Numbered from the stretch's first letter, positions 1 to 7,703 are shown. The stretch is 20,353 nucleotides of DNA from an uncultured Lachnospiraceae bacterium (GCA_910577165.1 CAJTLX010000056.1:1-20353), one strand, 5' to 3'. Notes: a model not told the origin generated them from the sequence alone. Made by a program: numbers and translations.

Positions 1-729
1 AAGCGTACCATCCGCTGCCGCCGTTTTCTCCGGCTTTGGCATATATCGCTTAAAGACATGCTCGATTAGAAAGGAGGAAAGGAGTGCGCAGACCGCAGGC
101 ATAAAGAATACTGCGGGCAAAATAATATACATTGCAACCACTGTCAACGCTACAATCACAAGAACTCCCGCTGTGTGCAGGATATGGCGAAACGCCATAT
201 AGACCGCCGTCTTAAAAAGCTGTTTTACCCCCATGGTAAATCTTGAGAGTACCGGGAACAGAAACATCAATGTTCCCAAAAGCACAAAACAGATCGCAAG
301 CGTCACGACCAAAAGTACACGTCCCATCATATCTTCCGAAGCCGTCACCGCTGCATAGGAATACTGTAAATTAAAGCTTAAAAGTGTGACTAACGCGCCC
401 AAAATCGCACCGGAAATCGCGCCCACTTTAAAATTCAGCTTGAATGCGTACACAAATTCATGGAAGACATAGCCGCGATCCCTGCGGATCACCTTCATGC
501 ACACATAGTAAATGGCTGAAGTTGCAGGACCTATCGGCACCATACAGACCGCGTCGATCGCCATATAGATAAAAAGCTGTATCGGGTCGCTTAATGTGCT
601 GGTGACCAGCGTGATCATAAAATATCCCGGAAGGCTGCAGATCGCCCACAAAATACTTACGAATAACATATCCCAGAGTTTTGACATTCCCCGGAAAAAA
701 GTATTGTCCGGATTAAAAAGTCCTCCCAT
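1..729 (-). CDS. YesL/DUF624-family integral membrane protein (3' end beyond window)
   Basis: The reading frame starts at ATG 729 and stays open for 243 codons to the left edge, so the C-terminus is missing. The N-terminus reads MGGLFNPDNTFFRGMSKLWD, followed by a hydrophobic segment (about residues 20-45) and a stretch with GPATSAIYYV, features I associate with the YesL (DUF624) family. I see about five hydrophobic segments in all. An AGAGAGGAAG ribosome binding site lies about 9 nt upstream. The gene starts 6 bp after the manA stop codon, so the two are probably co-transcribed. YesL-type proteins are often encoded beside carbohydrate ABC transporters and glycosidases, which suggests a sugar-uptake cluster beyond the left edge. 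The molecular function of the family is not established. Confidence 0.8.
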   Translation of the reverse strand, partial: MGGLFNPDNTFFRGMSKLWDMLFVSILWAICSLPGYFMITLVTSTLSDPIQLFIYMAIDAVCMVPIGPATSAIYYVCMKVIRRDRGYVFHEFVYAFKLNFKVGAISGAILGALVTLLSFNLQYSYAAVTASEDMMGRVLLVVTLAICFVLLGTLMFLFPVLSRFTMGVKQLFKTAVYMAFRHILHTAGVLVIVALTVVAMYIILPAVFFMPAVCALLSSFLIEHVFKRYMPKPEKTAAADGTL

Positions 730-735
730 AAATCA

Positions 736-1692
736 TTACTTCCTCTCTCTTTCACTCGAAACAACACAGGAGGTAATTAACACCATATCCCCCGAAAGCC
801 GATAAGTACCATAATTCGCAGGAAGCAGGAAATGATCGCCCTTTTTAAGGCTTACTCCATCGAGTACTCCCCCGCCCTCTACCACACTGAAAATGCGGAA
901 AGGCTCCGTAAGAGAAAACTCTGCCTCCCCCTTAACTTCAAGCCTGTCCACTGAGTAGTAATCACAGGAGATCAAATGTTCTCTTAAAACGCCCCCGATC
1001 TGCTCCTTTGCGCGCTCCGCTCCCACATCCCGATGCGGACAGCCAATCACATCAATGCTTTTTTCAATATGGAGTTCGCGCGGCTTGCCATTCTGCAGGC
1101 GATCATAATCGTAAAGACGGTAGGTGATATCACTGTTTTGCTGCGTCTCTAAAATAAGTGTCCCTCCTTTAATGGCATGTACTGTCCCCGGCACAATCTG
1201 GAAAAAATCCCCTTTTCTGATCGGAATAACACGGATCAACTCGTCCCATCGCTTCTGCTCGATCATCTGCCGCAGTTCTTCCTTAGTTTTTGCATGGTGT
1301 CCGATCACAATCTTTGCGTCCCTATCACAGTCTAAAATATACCAGCACTCCGTCTTGCCAAGCGAACCATTCTCATGCTCTTTTGCGTAAGCGTTGTCGG
1401 GATGCACCTGGATACTCAGATCCTCCTTCGCGTCGATAATCTTGATAAGCAGCGGGAATACATCGCCCTCTATCCCGCCAAAAAGCTCTCTCTCCCCCGC
1501 AAAGAGTTCGCTTAAATGCCTCCCGTCAAAGCGTCCTCCCCGGATGCGGCAATCGCCGTTTTTATGTGCGCTGACCGCCCAGCATTCCCCGGTTTTATCA
1601 CTTGGAATACTGTAGCCAAAATCTTTAGAAAGCCGGTTTCCGCCCCAGATCATCTCCTTAAAAACAGGTTCTAAAAAAATTGCTTCATGCAT
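736..1692 (-). CDS. manA: mannose-6-phosphate isomerase, class I
   Basis: This 318-residue protein should interconvert mannose 6-phosphate and fructose 6-phosphate in the cytoplasm using one zinc ion. The length fits the short Bacillus-type class I enzymes. Visible family marks are WGG near residue 16, the metal ligand motif QVHPDN (His97), a glutamate in KTECWYI (Glu115), GTVHAI (His172) and the YRLYDYDR segment around 191-198. The chosen start, ATG 1692, has a GAGGTAG ribosome binding site about 5 nt upstream. It is the first gene of a likely two-gene operon with the downstream YesL-family gene, which fits use of mannose or mannosides. A well-spaced promoter lies 80 bp upstream. Confidence 0.93.
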   Translation of the reverse strand: MHEAIFLEPVFKEMIWGGNRLSKDFGYSIPSDKTGECWAVSAHKNGDCRIRGGRFDGRHLSELFAGERELFGGIEGDVFPLLIKIIDAKEDLSIQVHPDNAYAKEHENGSLGKTECWYILDCDRDAKIVIGHHAKTKEELRQMIEQKRWDELIRVIPIRKGDFFQIVPGTVHAIKGGTLILETQQNSDITYRLYDYDRLQNGKPRELHIEKSIDVIGCPHRDVGAERAKEQIGGVLREHLISCDYYSVDRLEVKGEAEFSLTEPFRIFSVVEGGGVLDGVSLKKGDHFLLPANYGTYRLSGDMVLITSCVVSSERERK

Positions 1693-1771
1693 AATCTACC
1701 TCGCTTACAAATTATTTGTGTCCGCAGAAAATTAAAAAAGTCTTCGTTACGGACACATTCCTTTTATCTTT

Positions 1772-1800
1772 AGTATAACACGTTTTTTTTTATTTGTCCA
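1772..1800 (-). promoter_or_regulatory. sigma-A-type promoter of manA
   Basis: Read on the minus strand, TGGACA (1800-1795) and TATACT (1777-1772) are separated by exactly 17 bp; each matches five of six consensus bases. Transcription would start near 1765, about 70 nt before the manA start. A short inverted repeat CCGCAC/GTGCGG (1818-1823 and 1835-1840) lies just upstream and might be a regulator site, but this is only a guess. Confidence 0.7.
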
Positions 1801-1860
1801 CGCTTTTCAGACATCTTCCGCACAAAGGAAAAAAGTGCGGTTAATAGGATCTGGAGGGAG

Positions 1861-1915
1861 CAAAAAGAAAAACAGGTTCGCCCTTCCCGATAAAAAGTCG
1901 AAAAGGGTGAACCTG
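1861..1915 (-). terminator. Rho-independent terminator of the small helical protein gene
   Basis: The arms at 1873-1885 and 1903-1915 form a 13-bp stem (one G·U pair) around a 17-nt loop. On the minus strand the stem is followed by TTTTTCTTTTT. It lies about 100 bp after the stop codon of the gene ending at 2019 and before the manA promoter, insulating the two units. Confidence 0.85.
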
Positions 1916-2018
1916 CTTTTGGTTTGAGAATACCATGATATTTTCTTTTTTAGTTCAATATATAAAGCTCCATAATATTCTGTGTTTTTAAAATATATTA
2001 TTTGTATAAAATATTTTA

Positions 2019-2450
2019 TCACAGATAACATTGAAGATTCCTGCGCAGTTTTTCCTCCGATTCAATCAATCTTCCCGTTAGCTTTACCACGCTTTCCTCT
2101 GCGTTCTGATACTGGTTTAAATAGCGGTGCAAAGATTTAATTCCCATATCGCAGCCGTCAGTAAGCAGATCCGCCACCGTCGCATCGCTCTCCTGCACAG
2201 TAAGCTTTACGCCCGTCTTCATCGCGGACATCATTTTTGCTACTGGATGCGGATCCTTCCCCTCCTCATGGTATTTCAAAAGAATCGCATGGGTCTCATC
2301 CCCTAGCTTTTCATGTTCTTTCTTCGCTGCCTTTAAAATTTCGCGCAGATCACTTGCCTGCACCTTATCTAATACATCATCTAAGGAATTCACTCCCATT
2401 TTGATCCCGGAATTGCACTCTTTTAAAAGTGCTATCGTATCATTTTCCAT
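2019..2450 (-). CDS. small all-helical protein, ferritin-like/DUF2383-like, function unknown
   Basis: About 143 residues, beginning MENDTIALLKECN. The sequence looks like four amphipathic helices with no signal peptide and no membrane segment. Repeated phrases such as CNSGIKMGVNSLD (near the N-terminus) and CDMGIKSLHRYL (about residues 100-111) suggest two related helical halves, as in ferritin-like four-helix bundles of the DUF2383 type. I cannot identify diiron ligands with certainty, so the assignment is tentative. ATG 2450 was chosen; an in-frame ATG at 2462 has its AGG directly against it and is a poorer start. The gene is monocistronic, with a strong terminator downstream and a divergent methyltransferase gene upstream. 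Confidence 0.6.
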   Translation of the reverse strand: MENDTIALLKECNSGIKMGVNSLDDVLDKVQASDLREILKAAKKEHEKLGDETHAILLKYHEEGKDPHPVAKMMSAMKTGVKLTVQESDATVADLLTDGCDMGIKSLHRYLNQYQNAEESVVKLTGRLIESEEKLRRNLQCYL

Positions 2451-2518
2451 TACCTTCACCATCCTTTCCGGTATTTATTATCCGCGTTTTCACAAGCTTT
2501 ATCCTGGAAGAGTTCAAA

Positions 2519-2533
2519 TTACAAAAATTGTAA
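2519..2533. promoter_or_regulatory. palindrome TTACAA-N3-TTGTAA in divergent intergenic region
   Basis: A perfect 6+6 bp inverted repeat with a 3-bp centre lies between the divergent genes at 2450 (minus) and 2654 (plus), just upstream of the plus-strand promoter. Its size and position suit a dimeric repressor operator. No regulator is identified. Confidence 0.3.
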
Positions 2534-2545
2534 CTTTCACTGGTC

Positions 2546-2574
2546 TGGACTTTTTTTCCTTGTCGTGATATGAT
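2546..2574 (+). promoter_or_regulatory. candidate promoter of the methyltransferase gene
   Basis: TGGACT (2546-2551, four of six consensus) and TATGAT (2569-2574, five of six) are 17 bp apart. They are flanked by an 8-bp inverted repeat, CTGGTCTG at 2540-2547 and CAGACCAG at 2588-2595. Confidence 0.5.
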
Positions 2575-2653
2575 AAAAGTATCCGCACAGACCAGCTTAC
2601 AAGGCTCGTAAATACTGATGGCGGGAAACTTAAAAAGGGAAGATAGAATTATT

Positions 2654-3319
2654 ATGGCAGAATTTACAGTAATCATTAAAAATCAGGAATTAAAATTTAA
2701 GACAAATAAGATGGTATTTTCACCGGAGGCACTTGACTTAGGCACCGCCGCCATGCTCTCCGTAGCAGAATTTTTTCCGGGAGATAAAGTGCTAGATCTT
2801 GGTTGCGGCTACGGTTCAGTCGGAATCCTCGCCGCCAAATTTATCGATCCTAGCCGGGTAGTACTGTGTGATATCTCCGAGGATGCCGTGCAGCTTGCAC
2901 GGGCAAATGCGGCGCAAAACGGGGGAATGGAGGTTATGCGCATATTAAAGAGCGACGGTTTTTCTAACATCCCCGATAAGGATTTCACAAAAATTTTTAG
3001 TAATCCTCCCTACCACACGGATTTTTCTGTCGCAAAAAAATTTATCGAAGACGGCTTTTGGCATCTGGTGACCGGCGGGATAATGTATATGGTCACAAAG
3101 CGGCGCGAATGGTACAAAAACAAGCTGATCGCAGTTTTCGGCGGGGTGCATATCGATGAAATTAACGGATACTATGTATTTACTGCGGAAAAGAGAGAGA
3201 AAAAACCAAGAATAGAAAATACAGCAAAAAATGATTTGGCAGGAAAAGATAAAAAAAGGGAAAAATCGCTAAAACTTTCCAAAAAATTAGCAAGAAAGGA
3301 AGCGAGAAAACACAGGTAG
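2654..3319 (+). CDS. class I SAM-dependent methyltransferase, RsmC/YbxB-like, with basic C-terminal tail
   Basis: A 221-residue protein that probably methylates a guanine exocyclic amine in RNA. The SAM-binding motif I reads VLDLGCGYGSVG (about 46-57), an acidic motif II follows (CDISEDA, 72-78), and the catalytic motif is NPPYH (117-121), the signature of the 'small' MTase domain shared by RsmC (16S rRNA G1207) and YbxB. Family members such as YbxB are about 200 residues; here residues 180-221 add a strongly lysine/arginine-rich tail, a plausible RNA or ribosome anchor. I prefer ATG 2654 because GGGAAG lies 11 nt upstream; an in-frame ATG at 2618 lacks a ribosome binding site. The exact substrate is not shown by the sequence. 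Confidence 0.82.
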   Translation: MAEFTVIIKNQELKFKTNKMVFSPEALDLGTAAMLSVAEFFPGDKVLDLGCGYGSVGILAAKFIDPSRVVLCDISEDAVQLARANAAQNGGMEVMRILKSDGFSNIPDKDFTKIFSNPPYHTDFSVAKKFIEDGFWHLVTGGIMYMVTKRREWYKNKLIAVFGGVHIDEINGYYVFTAEKREKKPRIENTAKNDLAGKDKKREKSLKLSKKLARKEARKHR

Positions 3320-3344
3320 ATAAACTCCACAAATTTTAGGATAT

Positions 3345-3403
3345 GGGCTGTCGCGCGAAGAAAAATATACACAGCATCTCTCTTCCCCTTCGTGCAACAG
3401 CCC
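3345..3403. repeat. long imperfect hairpin between convergent genes
   Basis: Arms 3345-3360 and 3388-3403 pair over 15 of 16 positions (one C/A mismatch, one G·U), around a 27-nt loop. It lies between the ends of the methyltransferase gene and thrH. Neither strand has a T-run directly after the stem, so it is not a standard intrinsic terminator, though it may stop transcription or protect 3' ends from both sides. Confidence 0.6.
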
Positions 3404-3420
3404 CGCACAAACAAAAAATT

Positions 3421-4026
3421 TTACTTTGCCATTGCTCCTCTGATCGCCCCCATCAACTCCTCATAGGTTTCGTAAGCGGCAAGTTCCGGATGTTCCGCCT
3501 TGATTTTTTCTGTGCTTCTAAACAGAAATCCTGCCTTGCCCGCCTTAATCATTGCAAGATCATTATAACTATCCCCACTTGCAATGGTTTCGTATCCGAT
3601 CGACTGCAATGCTTTTACTGTAGCTAATTTTGAATTTTCAATGCGCATCTTAAATCCGGTGATCTCCCCATTTTCTGCAACGGTGAGCGAATTACAGAAA
3701 ATTGTCGGCCATCCAAGTTTTTCCATTAAAGGTGTTGCAAACTGTGTAAATGTATCGCTGATAATAATTACCTGACAAAAACTACGCAGCTCATCCAAAA
3801 ATTCTTTCGCGCCGGCAAGCGGTTCGATCGTGGCGATCGTATCCTGAATTTCCTTTAGCCCAAGCCCATGCTCTTTTAAAATGCTGATGCGCCAGCGCAT
3901 TAACTTATCGTAATCCGGCTCATCCCGCGTTGTACGCTTTAGTTCCAAAATCCCGCTCGCCTTGGCAAATGCAATCCAGATCTCCGGCACAAGCACGCCC
4001 TCCAGATCCAAACATACTATATCCAT
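3421..4026 (-). CDS. thrH: bifunctional phosphoserine phosphatase/homoserine phosphotransferase ThrH
   Basis: A 201-residue HAD-family protein that closely follows the ThrH pattern. The start MDIVCLDLEGVLVPEIWIAF holds the nucleophile Asp7 in the unusual DLEG form in place of DxDxT. Motif II is the serine in IISDT (about 90) and motif IV is GDSYND (151-156). Pseudomonas ThrH, which I recall as having the same opening and TTRD-PDYD segment, dephosphorylates phosphoserine and can transfer the phosphate to homoserine. It would act in serine/threonine biosynthesis in the cytoplasm. ATG 4026 has an AGGAAAGGA ribosome binding site about 8 nt upstream. It stands alone, convergent with the methyltransferase gene. 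Confidence 0.88.
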   Translation of the reverse strand: MDIVCLDLEGVLVPEIWIAFAKASGILELKRTTRDEPDYDKLMRWRISILKEHGLGLKEIQDTIATIEPLAGAKEFLDELRSFCQVIIISDTFTQFATPLMEKLGWPTIFCNSLTVAENGEITGFKMRIENSKLATVKALQSIGYETIASGDSYNDLAMIKAGKAGFLFRSTEKIKAEHPELAAYETYEELMGAIRGAMAK

Positions 4027-4127
4027 ACTCTTTTATCCTTTCCTGTCGCCCGCCTTTGCCGTTGACAAAGACAAGCAAAATCCTCTTTTATCCAATATAA
4101 ATTTCCGGATCTGCTTAATTTATCTCC

Positions 4128-4661
4128 CTAAAATACCCTTAGAATATCCGCAGGTTCCTTGCGCTTTGGCTTTTCCGGACTCTGCGCGGCTTTTCCCACA
4201 GCAATCACAGCAACGATCGTTTCTGTCTCCGGGATGGAGAGCAGTTCACGCAGCTTTTTTGCATCGCGAATTCCCATAATCAGTGTAGAAAGTCCCATAT
4301 TGGTCGCCTGTAACACAAAGTTCTCATTATGTAAGCCGAGATCATAATAGCCCCATCCGTTTCCGCACTCGTTTGTTGGATTCCCGTCGCGTTCAAAACC
4401 GGAACGATTTGCAACAAAAGTCGTAATGACCAATGCCGCCCCCTTCGCACTCGCCACATTAAATGCCGGCAGACACTCGGAAACTTTCTCTATCATCCCA
4501 TCCGAGAGTGCGGCATAGTATCGCGCCGTCTGCGAATTTTTCCAGGATGGTGCCTGAATCGCCGCATAGACAAGTTTGTTTACTTCCTCCTCCGACACTT
4601 TGTACGATGCGTCAAACGCGCGGATACTTCTTCTCTCCTCAATTAAATTTTCAAACTGCAT
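4128..4661 (-). CDS. nitroreductase-family FMN oxidoreductase
   Basis: About 177 residues, an FMN-dependent nitroreductase-fold enzyme of the short type. Visible marks are the phosphate-binding RRSIRAF (10-16), PSWKNSQ (38-44), and the dimer/FMN segment GYYDLGLHNENFVLQATNMG (104-123), followed by VIAVGKA near the C-terminus. The physiological substrate is unknown. I prefer ATG 4661 because a perfect GGAGG lies 5 nt upstream; the in-frame ATG 4673 would place that GGAGG inside the gene. It lies just downstream of the GGGtGRT terminator, so it probably has its own promoter in the 70 bp between, although I see no convincing -35/-10 pair there. Confidence 0.85.
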   Translation of the reverse strand: MQFENLIEERRSIRAFDASYKVSEEEVNKLVYAAIQAPSWKNSQTARYYAALSDGMIEKVSECLPAFNVASAKGAALVITTFVANRSGFERDGNPTNECGNGWGYYDLGLHNENFVLQATNMGLSTLIMGIRDAKKLRELLSIPETETIVAVIAVGKAAQSPEKPKRKEPADILRVF

Positions 4662-4723
4662 CACATCCTCCATTTCTGCAAGGGACCCTCCCCCGCCATA
4701 TCATTATCTCTAAAAGCACCCAT

Positions 4724-4760
4724 CCAAAAAGTACCACAACCCCTAAAGATTGTGGTACTT
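4724..4760 (-). terminator. Rho-independent terminator after the GGGtGRT gene
   Basis: Perfect 11-bp inverted repeat (4729-4739 with 4750-4760), 10-nt loop, and five T's directly after the stem on the minus strand. It ends the scaffold/GGGtGRT operon 11 bp after the stop codon. Confidence 0.88.
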
Positions 4761-4770
4761 CCAGACCTTT

Positions 4771-5781
4771 TTAAAAACGATTTTCGTCCGCCGCTTCCTG
4801 CACTGCAACCGCAACTGCAACAGTCGCGCCAACCATCGGATTATTTCCCATACCAATAAGCCCCATCATCTCAACATGAGCTGGCACGGAAGATGAACCT
4901 GCAAATTGTGCATCAGAATGCATACGGCCGAGTGTATCGGTAAATCCATAGGAAGCTGGACCTGCCGCCATATTGTCCGGATGCAGAGTGCGTCCCGTAC
5001 CGCCGCCGGATGCAACGGAGAAATACTTCTTGCCCGCCTCAACGCGCTCCTTCTTGTAAGTACCTGCCACCGGATGCTGGAATCTTGTCGGATTGGTGGA
5101 ATTTCCGGTAATGGACACATCCACATTTTCTTTCCACATAATCGCAACACCCTCTGAAACGCTGTTCGCGCCGTAGCAGTTTACCTTTGCGCGAAGACCC
5201 TCAGAATAAGGAACGCGCTCAACTTCCTTCACCGTATTAGTGTACGGATCGTACTCGGTCTCCACAAAAGTAAAACCGTTGATGCGGGAGATAATCTTTG
5301 CCGCATCTTTGCCGAGACCATTTAAGATAACGCGCAGCGGTTTCTGGCGCACTTTGTTCGCCTTCTCCGCAATTCCTATCGCGCCCTCTGCCGCCGCGAA
5401 GGACTCATGACCTGCAAGGAAGCAGAAGCAGTCCGTTTCCTCCTCAAGGAGCATCTTGCCAAGGTTTCCATGACCAAGACCAACCTTTCTGGTATCCGCA
5501 ACGGAACCCGGAATACAAAAAGCCTGCAAGCCCTCGCCGATCGCCGCCGCCGCGTCCGCTGCCTTTCTGCATCCTTTCTTGATCGCGATCGCCGCGCCAA
5601 CGGTATAAGCCCAGCACGCATTCTCAAAGCAGATCGGCTGAATCTTCTTTACCTGCTCATATACATCAAGCCCAGCATCTTTGGTAATCTTCTCCGCCTC
5701 CTCGATCGAAGCGATACCATAGCTGTTTAATACCGAATTGATCTTGTCAATTCTTCTCTCATAAGATTCGAATAATGCCAT
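4771..5781 (-). CDS. GGGtGRT protein (conserved, function unknown)
   Basis: A 336-residue soluble protein with the family-naming motif GGGTGRT at about 259-265, followed by LHPDNMAAGPASYG. The N-terminal half holds an Ala/Gly-rich stretch with cysteines at 51, 56, 71 and 89, then a Cys-x-Cys at 118-120. The ending (MVGATVAVAVAVQEAAD) is helical. No catalytic role is established for this family. It starts 14 bp after the stop of an IscU/NifU-like scaffold gene, an arrangement I know to recur in anaerobic bacteria, so a role in iron-sulfur or related metallocofactor handling is a reasonable inference. GGGGG lies 9 nt before ATG 5781. A strong terminator follows directly. Confidence 0.85.
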   Translation of the reverse strand: MALFESYERRIDKINSVLNSYGIASIEEAEKITKDAGLDVYEQVKKIQPICFENACWAYTVGAAIAIKKGCRKAADAAAAIGEGLQAFCIPGSVADTRKVGLGHGNLGKMLLEEETDCFCFLAGHESFAAAEGAIGIAEKANKVRQKPLRVILNGLGKDAAKIISRINGFTFVETEYDPYTNTVKEVERVPYSEGLRAKVNCYGANSVSEGVAIMWKENVDVSITGNSTNPTRFQHPVAGTYKKERVEAGKKYFSVASGGGTGRTLHPDNMAAGPASYGFTDTLGRMHSDAQFAGSSSVPAHVEMMGLIGMGNNPMVGATVAVAVAVQEAADENRF

Positions 5782-5795
5782 GATCTATTTCCCCC

Positions 5796-6503
5796 TTACT
5801 GTGTGATTTCTTTGTCAGTTCTTGGATCAATGAGCTTTACCGCATCGGCAACGCGCCCGTACTGGCCAGTCGACTTCTCGTATGCAGTCGTCGGATTGTC
5901 GCCCTTCTTTATGTAATCGGTCATCTTGCCAAGATTTACGAACCTGTAACCAATAATCTCATTGTTCTTGTCCAGTGCGATCGCGGTTACATAGCCCTCT
6001 GCCATCTCCAGATAACGAGGTCCTTTCTTTAATGTGCCATACATCGTCCCAACCTGACTGCGCAGTCCTTTGCCAAGATCCTCTAGGCCGGCACCTATAG
6101 GAAGTCCATCCTCAGAAAAGGCACTCTGTGTTCTGCCGTAGACAATCTGTAAGAAGAGTTCGCGCATCGCAGTGTTGATCGCGTCACAGACAAGATCGGT
6201 GTTAAGTGCTTCAAGCACAGTAAGACCTGGAAGGATCTCCGCCGCCATCGCTGCGGAATGCGTCATGCCGGAACAGCCGATCGTCTCGACAAGTGCCTCC
6301 TGAATAATCCCCTCCTTGACATTGAGCGTCAGCTTGCAGGCACCCTGCTGCGGTGCGCACCAGCCAATGCCGTGTGTCAAACCGGAAATATCCTTCACTT
6401 CTTTGGCCTGTACCCACTTTGCCTCTTCCGGAATCGGCGCAGCACCATGATGAATACCCTGGGCTACGGTACACATGTTTTCTACTTCGCGTGAATAAAT
6501 CAT
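5796..6503 (-). CDS. iron-sulfur cluster assembly scaffold protein, NifU/IscU N-terminal-like
   Basis: A 235-residue protein whose central part resembles the IscU/NifU-N scaffold. Cys49 and Cys56 sit in GWCAPQQGACKL, Cys77 in TIGCSGMTHSAAMAAE (compare GCGSAIASSS in IscU), and Cys106 in LVCDAIN. The protein is much longer than IscU (about 130 residues): the extra C-terminal third (about 150-235), starting near VGTMYGTLKKGPRYL, is specific to this subfamily. It would hold a transient Fe-S cluster, presumably for the co-transcribed GGGtGRT protein. ATG 6503 is preferred over an in-frame ATG at 6524 because AAAGGAG stands 7 nt upstream of it. Confidence 0.85.
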   Translation of the reverse strand: MIYSREVENMCTVAQGIHHGAAPIPEEAKWVQAKEVKDISGLTHGIGWCAPQQGACKLTLNVKEGIIQEALVETIGCSGMTHSAAMAAEILPGLTVLEALNTDLVCDAINTAMRELFLQIVYGRTQSAFSEDGLPIGAGLEDLGKGLRSQVGTMYGTLKKGPRYLEMAEGYVTAIALDKNNEIIGYRFVNLGKMTDYIKKGDNPTTAYEKSTGQYGRVADAVKLIDPRTDKEITQ

Positions 6504-6535
6504 GTTGAAACTCCTTTCAATCATTCCATATTTGT

Positions 6536-6568
6536 AACTGGGACTTTAAATTTTGCAAAGCCCCAGTT
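6536..6568 (-). promoter_or_regulatory. leader hairpin upstream of the scaffold gene
   Basis: Arms 6536-6547 and 6557-6568 form a 12-bp stem on the minus-strand RNA (one G·U pair), with a 9-nt loop. No T-run follows, so it is not a terminator of ilvE. It would sit near the 5' end of the scaffold/GGGtGRT transcript if the promoter at 6581-6609 is used. Confidence 0.45.
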
Positions 6569-6580
6569 GCATTCATCTTT

Positions 6581-6609
6581 ATTTTCTCATAAAATACTGA
6601 ATTAGTCCA
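6581..6609 (-). promoter_or_regulatory. candidate promoter of the scaffold/GGGtGRT operon
   Basis: On the minus strand TGGACT (6609-6604) and GAAAAT (6586-6581) are 17 bp apart; each matches about four of six consensus bases. No clear terminator separates it from ilvE, so read-through is also possible. Confidence 0.35.
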
Positions 6610-6632
6610 GACTTTTTTTCAAAAAAAGGCAT

Positions 6633-7703
6633 TTATTTTACCTCGACCACCCAGTCCCTTGTGTCGGCAATCTGACCGCGCTGCAAACCGGATACGGTAT
6701 CGTAAAGCTTCTGTGACAGCTCGCCAATTCCACCATCCTTTACCTGAAGTACATGATCTTTAAATCTCAGATGGCTGACCGGGGAGATCACTGCCGCCGT
6801 ACCGGTGCCAAAAACTTCCTCCATCGCTCCGTTTTTTGCCGCCTCATAAAGCTCACCCACTGACACTCTGCGCTCTTCCACCGGAATGCCCCATTCCTTG
6901 CACAGTGCGATCACAGAGTTTCTGGTAATTCCTGGGAGAATACTGCCGTTTAACATCGGAGTGATCACGGTGCCGTTAATCTTAAAGAAAATATTCATCG
7001 CACCGACTTCCTCGATATATTCGCGCTCCACCCCATCAAGCCAGAGTACCTGAGAATATCCCTCCTCGTGCGCTTTTAACTGTGCCGCCATGGATGCGAC
7101 ATAGTTGCCGCCAGTCTTCGCCTCGCCAATACCACCGCGGATAGCCCGCACATAATCATCTTCAATCCAGATCTTTACCGGGTCAAGCCCCTCCGGATAA
7201 TATGGACCTACCGGCGAGAGGATAATGATAAACTGGTAGGTATCCGACGGGCGCACGCCAAGGAATGGGTCTGTCGCGATAATAAATGGACGGATATAAA
7301 GGGAGGTATCCGGCTTTGTCGGAATCCATGCCTCATCAATCTTTACGATGGCTTTGACCGCATCCACAAAATCCTCCTCCGGAATCTGCGGGATGCACAG
7401 GCGTTCATTGGTATGATTCGTCCGCTTTGCATTCATGTCCGGACGGAACAAAAGTACACGCCCATCCGCAGCTTTGTATGCTTTTAGCCCCTCGAACATT
7501 TCCTGCCCGTAGTGAAAGACCATCGCGGACGGTTCAAGCACGATCGGCTGATATGGAACAATGCGCGCATTATGCCAGCCCTTGCCGGTCTCGTAGTTCA
7601 TAATGAACATATGATCAGTAAAAATCGTGCCGAACTTCAGTGGATTATCCGCCGCCGGGAGGGGCTTTGGACTGGTCGTTTTTTCAATCTTGATCTCTAA
7701 CAT
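6633..7703 (-). CDS. ilvE: branched-chain amino acid aminotransferase
   Basis: A 356-residue class IV PLP aminotransferase that transfers amino groups between glutamate and the 2-oxo acids of leucine, isoleucine and valine. The PLP lysine is Lys196 in IGEAKTGGNYVAS. Other marks are YGQEMFEGLKAY (65-76), RPDMNAKRTN (87-96), the Cys103-containing RLCIPQIP, and FGTGTAAVISPV near 298-309. Length and motifs fit the long, fold-type IV BCAT subgroup. The start ATG 7703 has AAGGA about 6-7 nt upstream. It appears to be a single-gene unit, with a promoter about 50 bp upstream; I see no T-box or leucine leader in the short 5' region. Confidence 0.95.
   Translation of the reverse strand: MLEIKIEKTTSPKPLPAADNPLKFGTIFTDHMFIMNYETGKGWHNARIVPYQPIVLEPSAMVFHYGQEMFEGLKAYKAADGRVLLFRPDMNAKRTNHTNERLCIPQIPEEDFVDAVKAIVKIDEAWIPTKPDTSLYIRPFIIATDPFLGVRPSDTYQFIIILSPVGPYYPEGLDPVKIWIEDDYVRAIRGGIGEAKTGGNYVASMAAQLKAHEEGYSQVLWLDGVEREYIEEVGAMNIFFKINGTVITPMLNGSILPGITRNSVIALCKEWGIPVEERRVSVGELYEAAKNGAMEEVFGTGTAAVISPVSHLRFKDHVLQVKDGGIGELSQKLYDTVSGLQRGQIADTRDWVVEVK

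Noticed and set aside
5376..5730. Long overlapping frames on both strands within the GGGtGRT gene
   Set aside because: Shadow frames rich in Arg/Ser/Ala without ribosome binding sites; the annotated gene explains the region.
6600..6632. CTTTTTTT-G-AAAAAAAG palindrome after ilvE as a terminator
   Set aside because: An all-A/T stem with a one-base loop would not be stable; it is not a credible intrinsic terminator.
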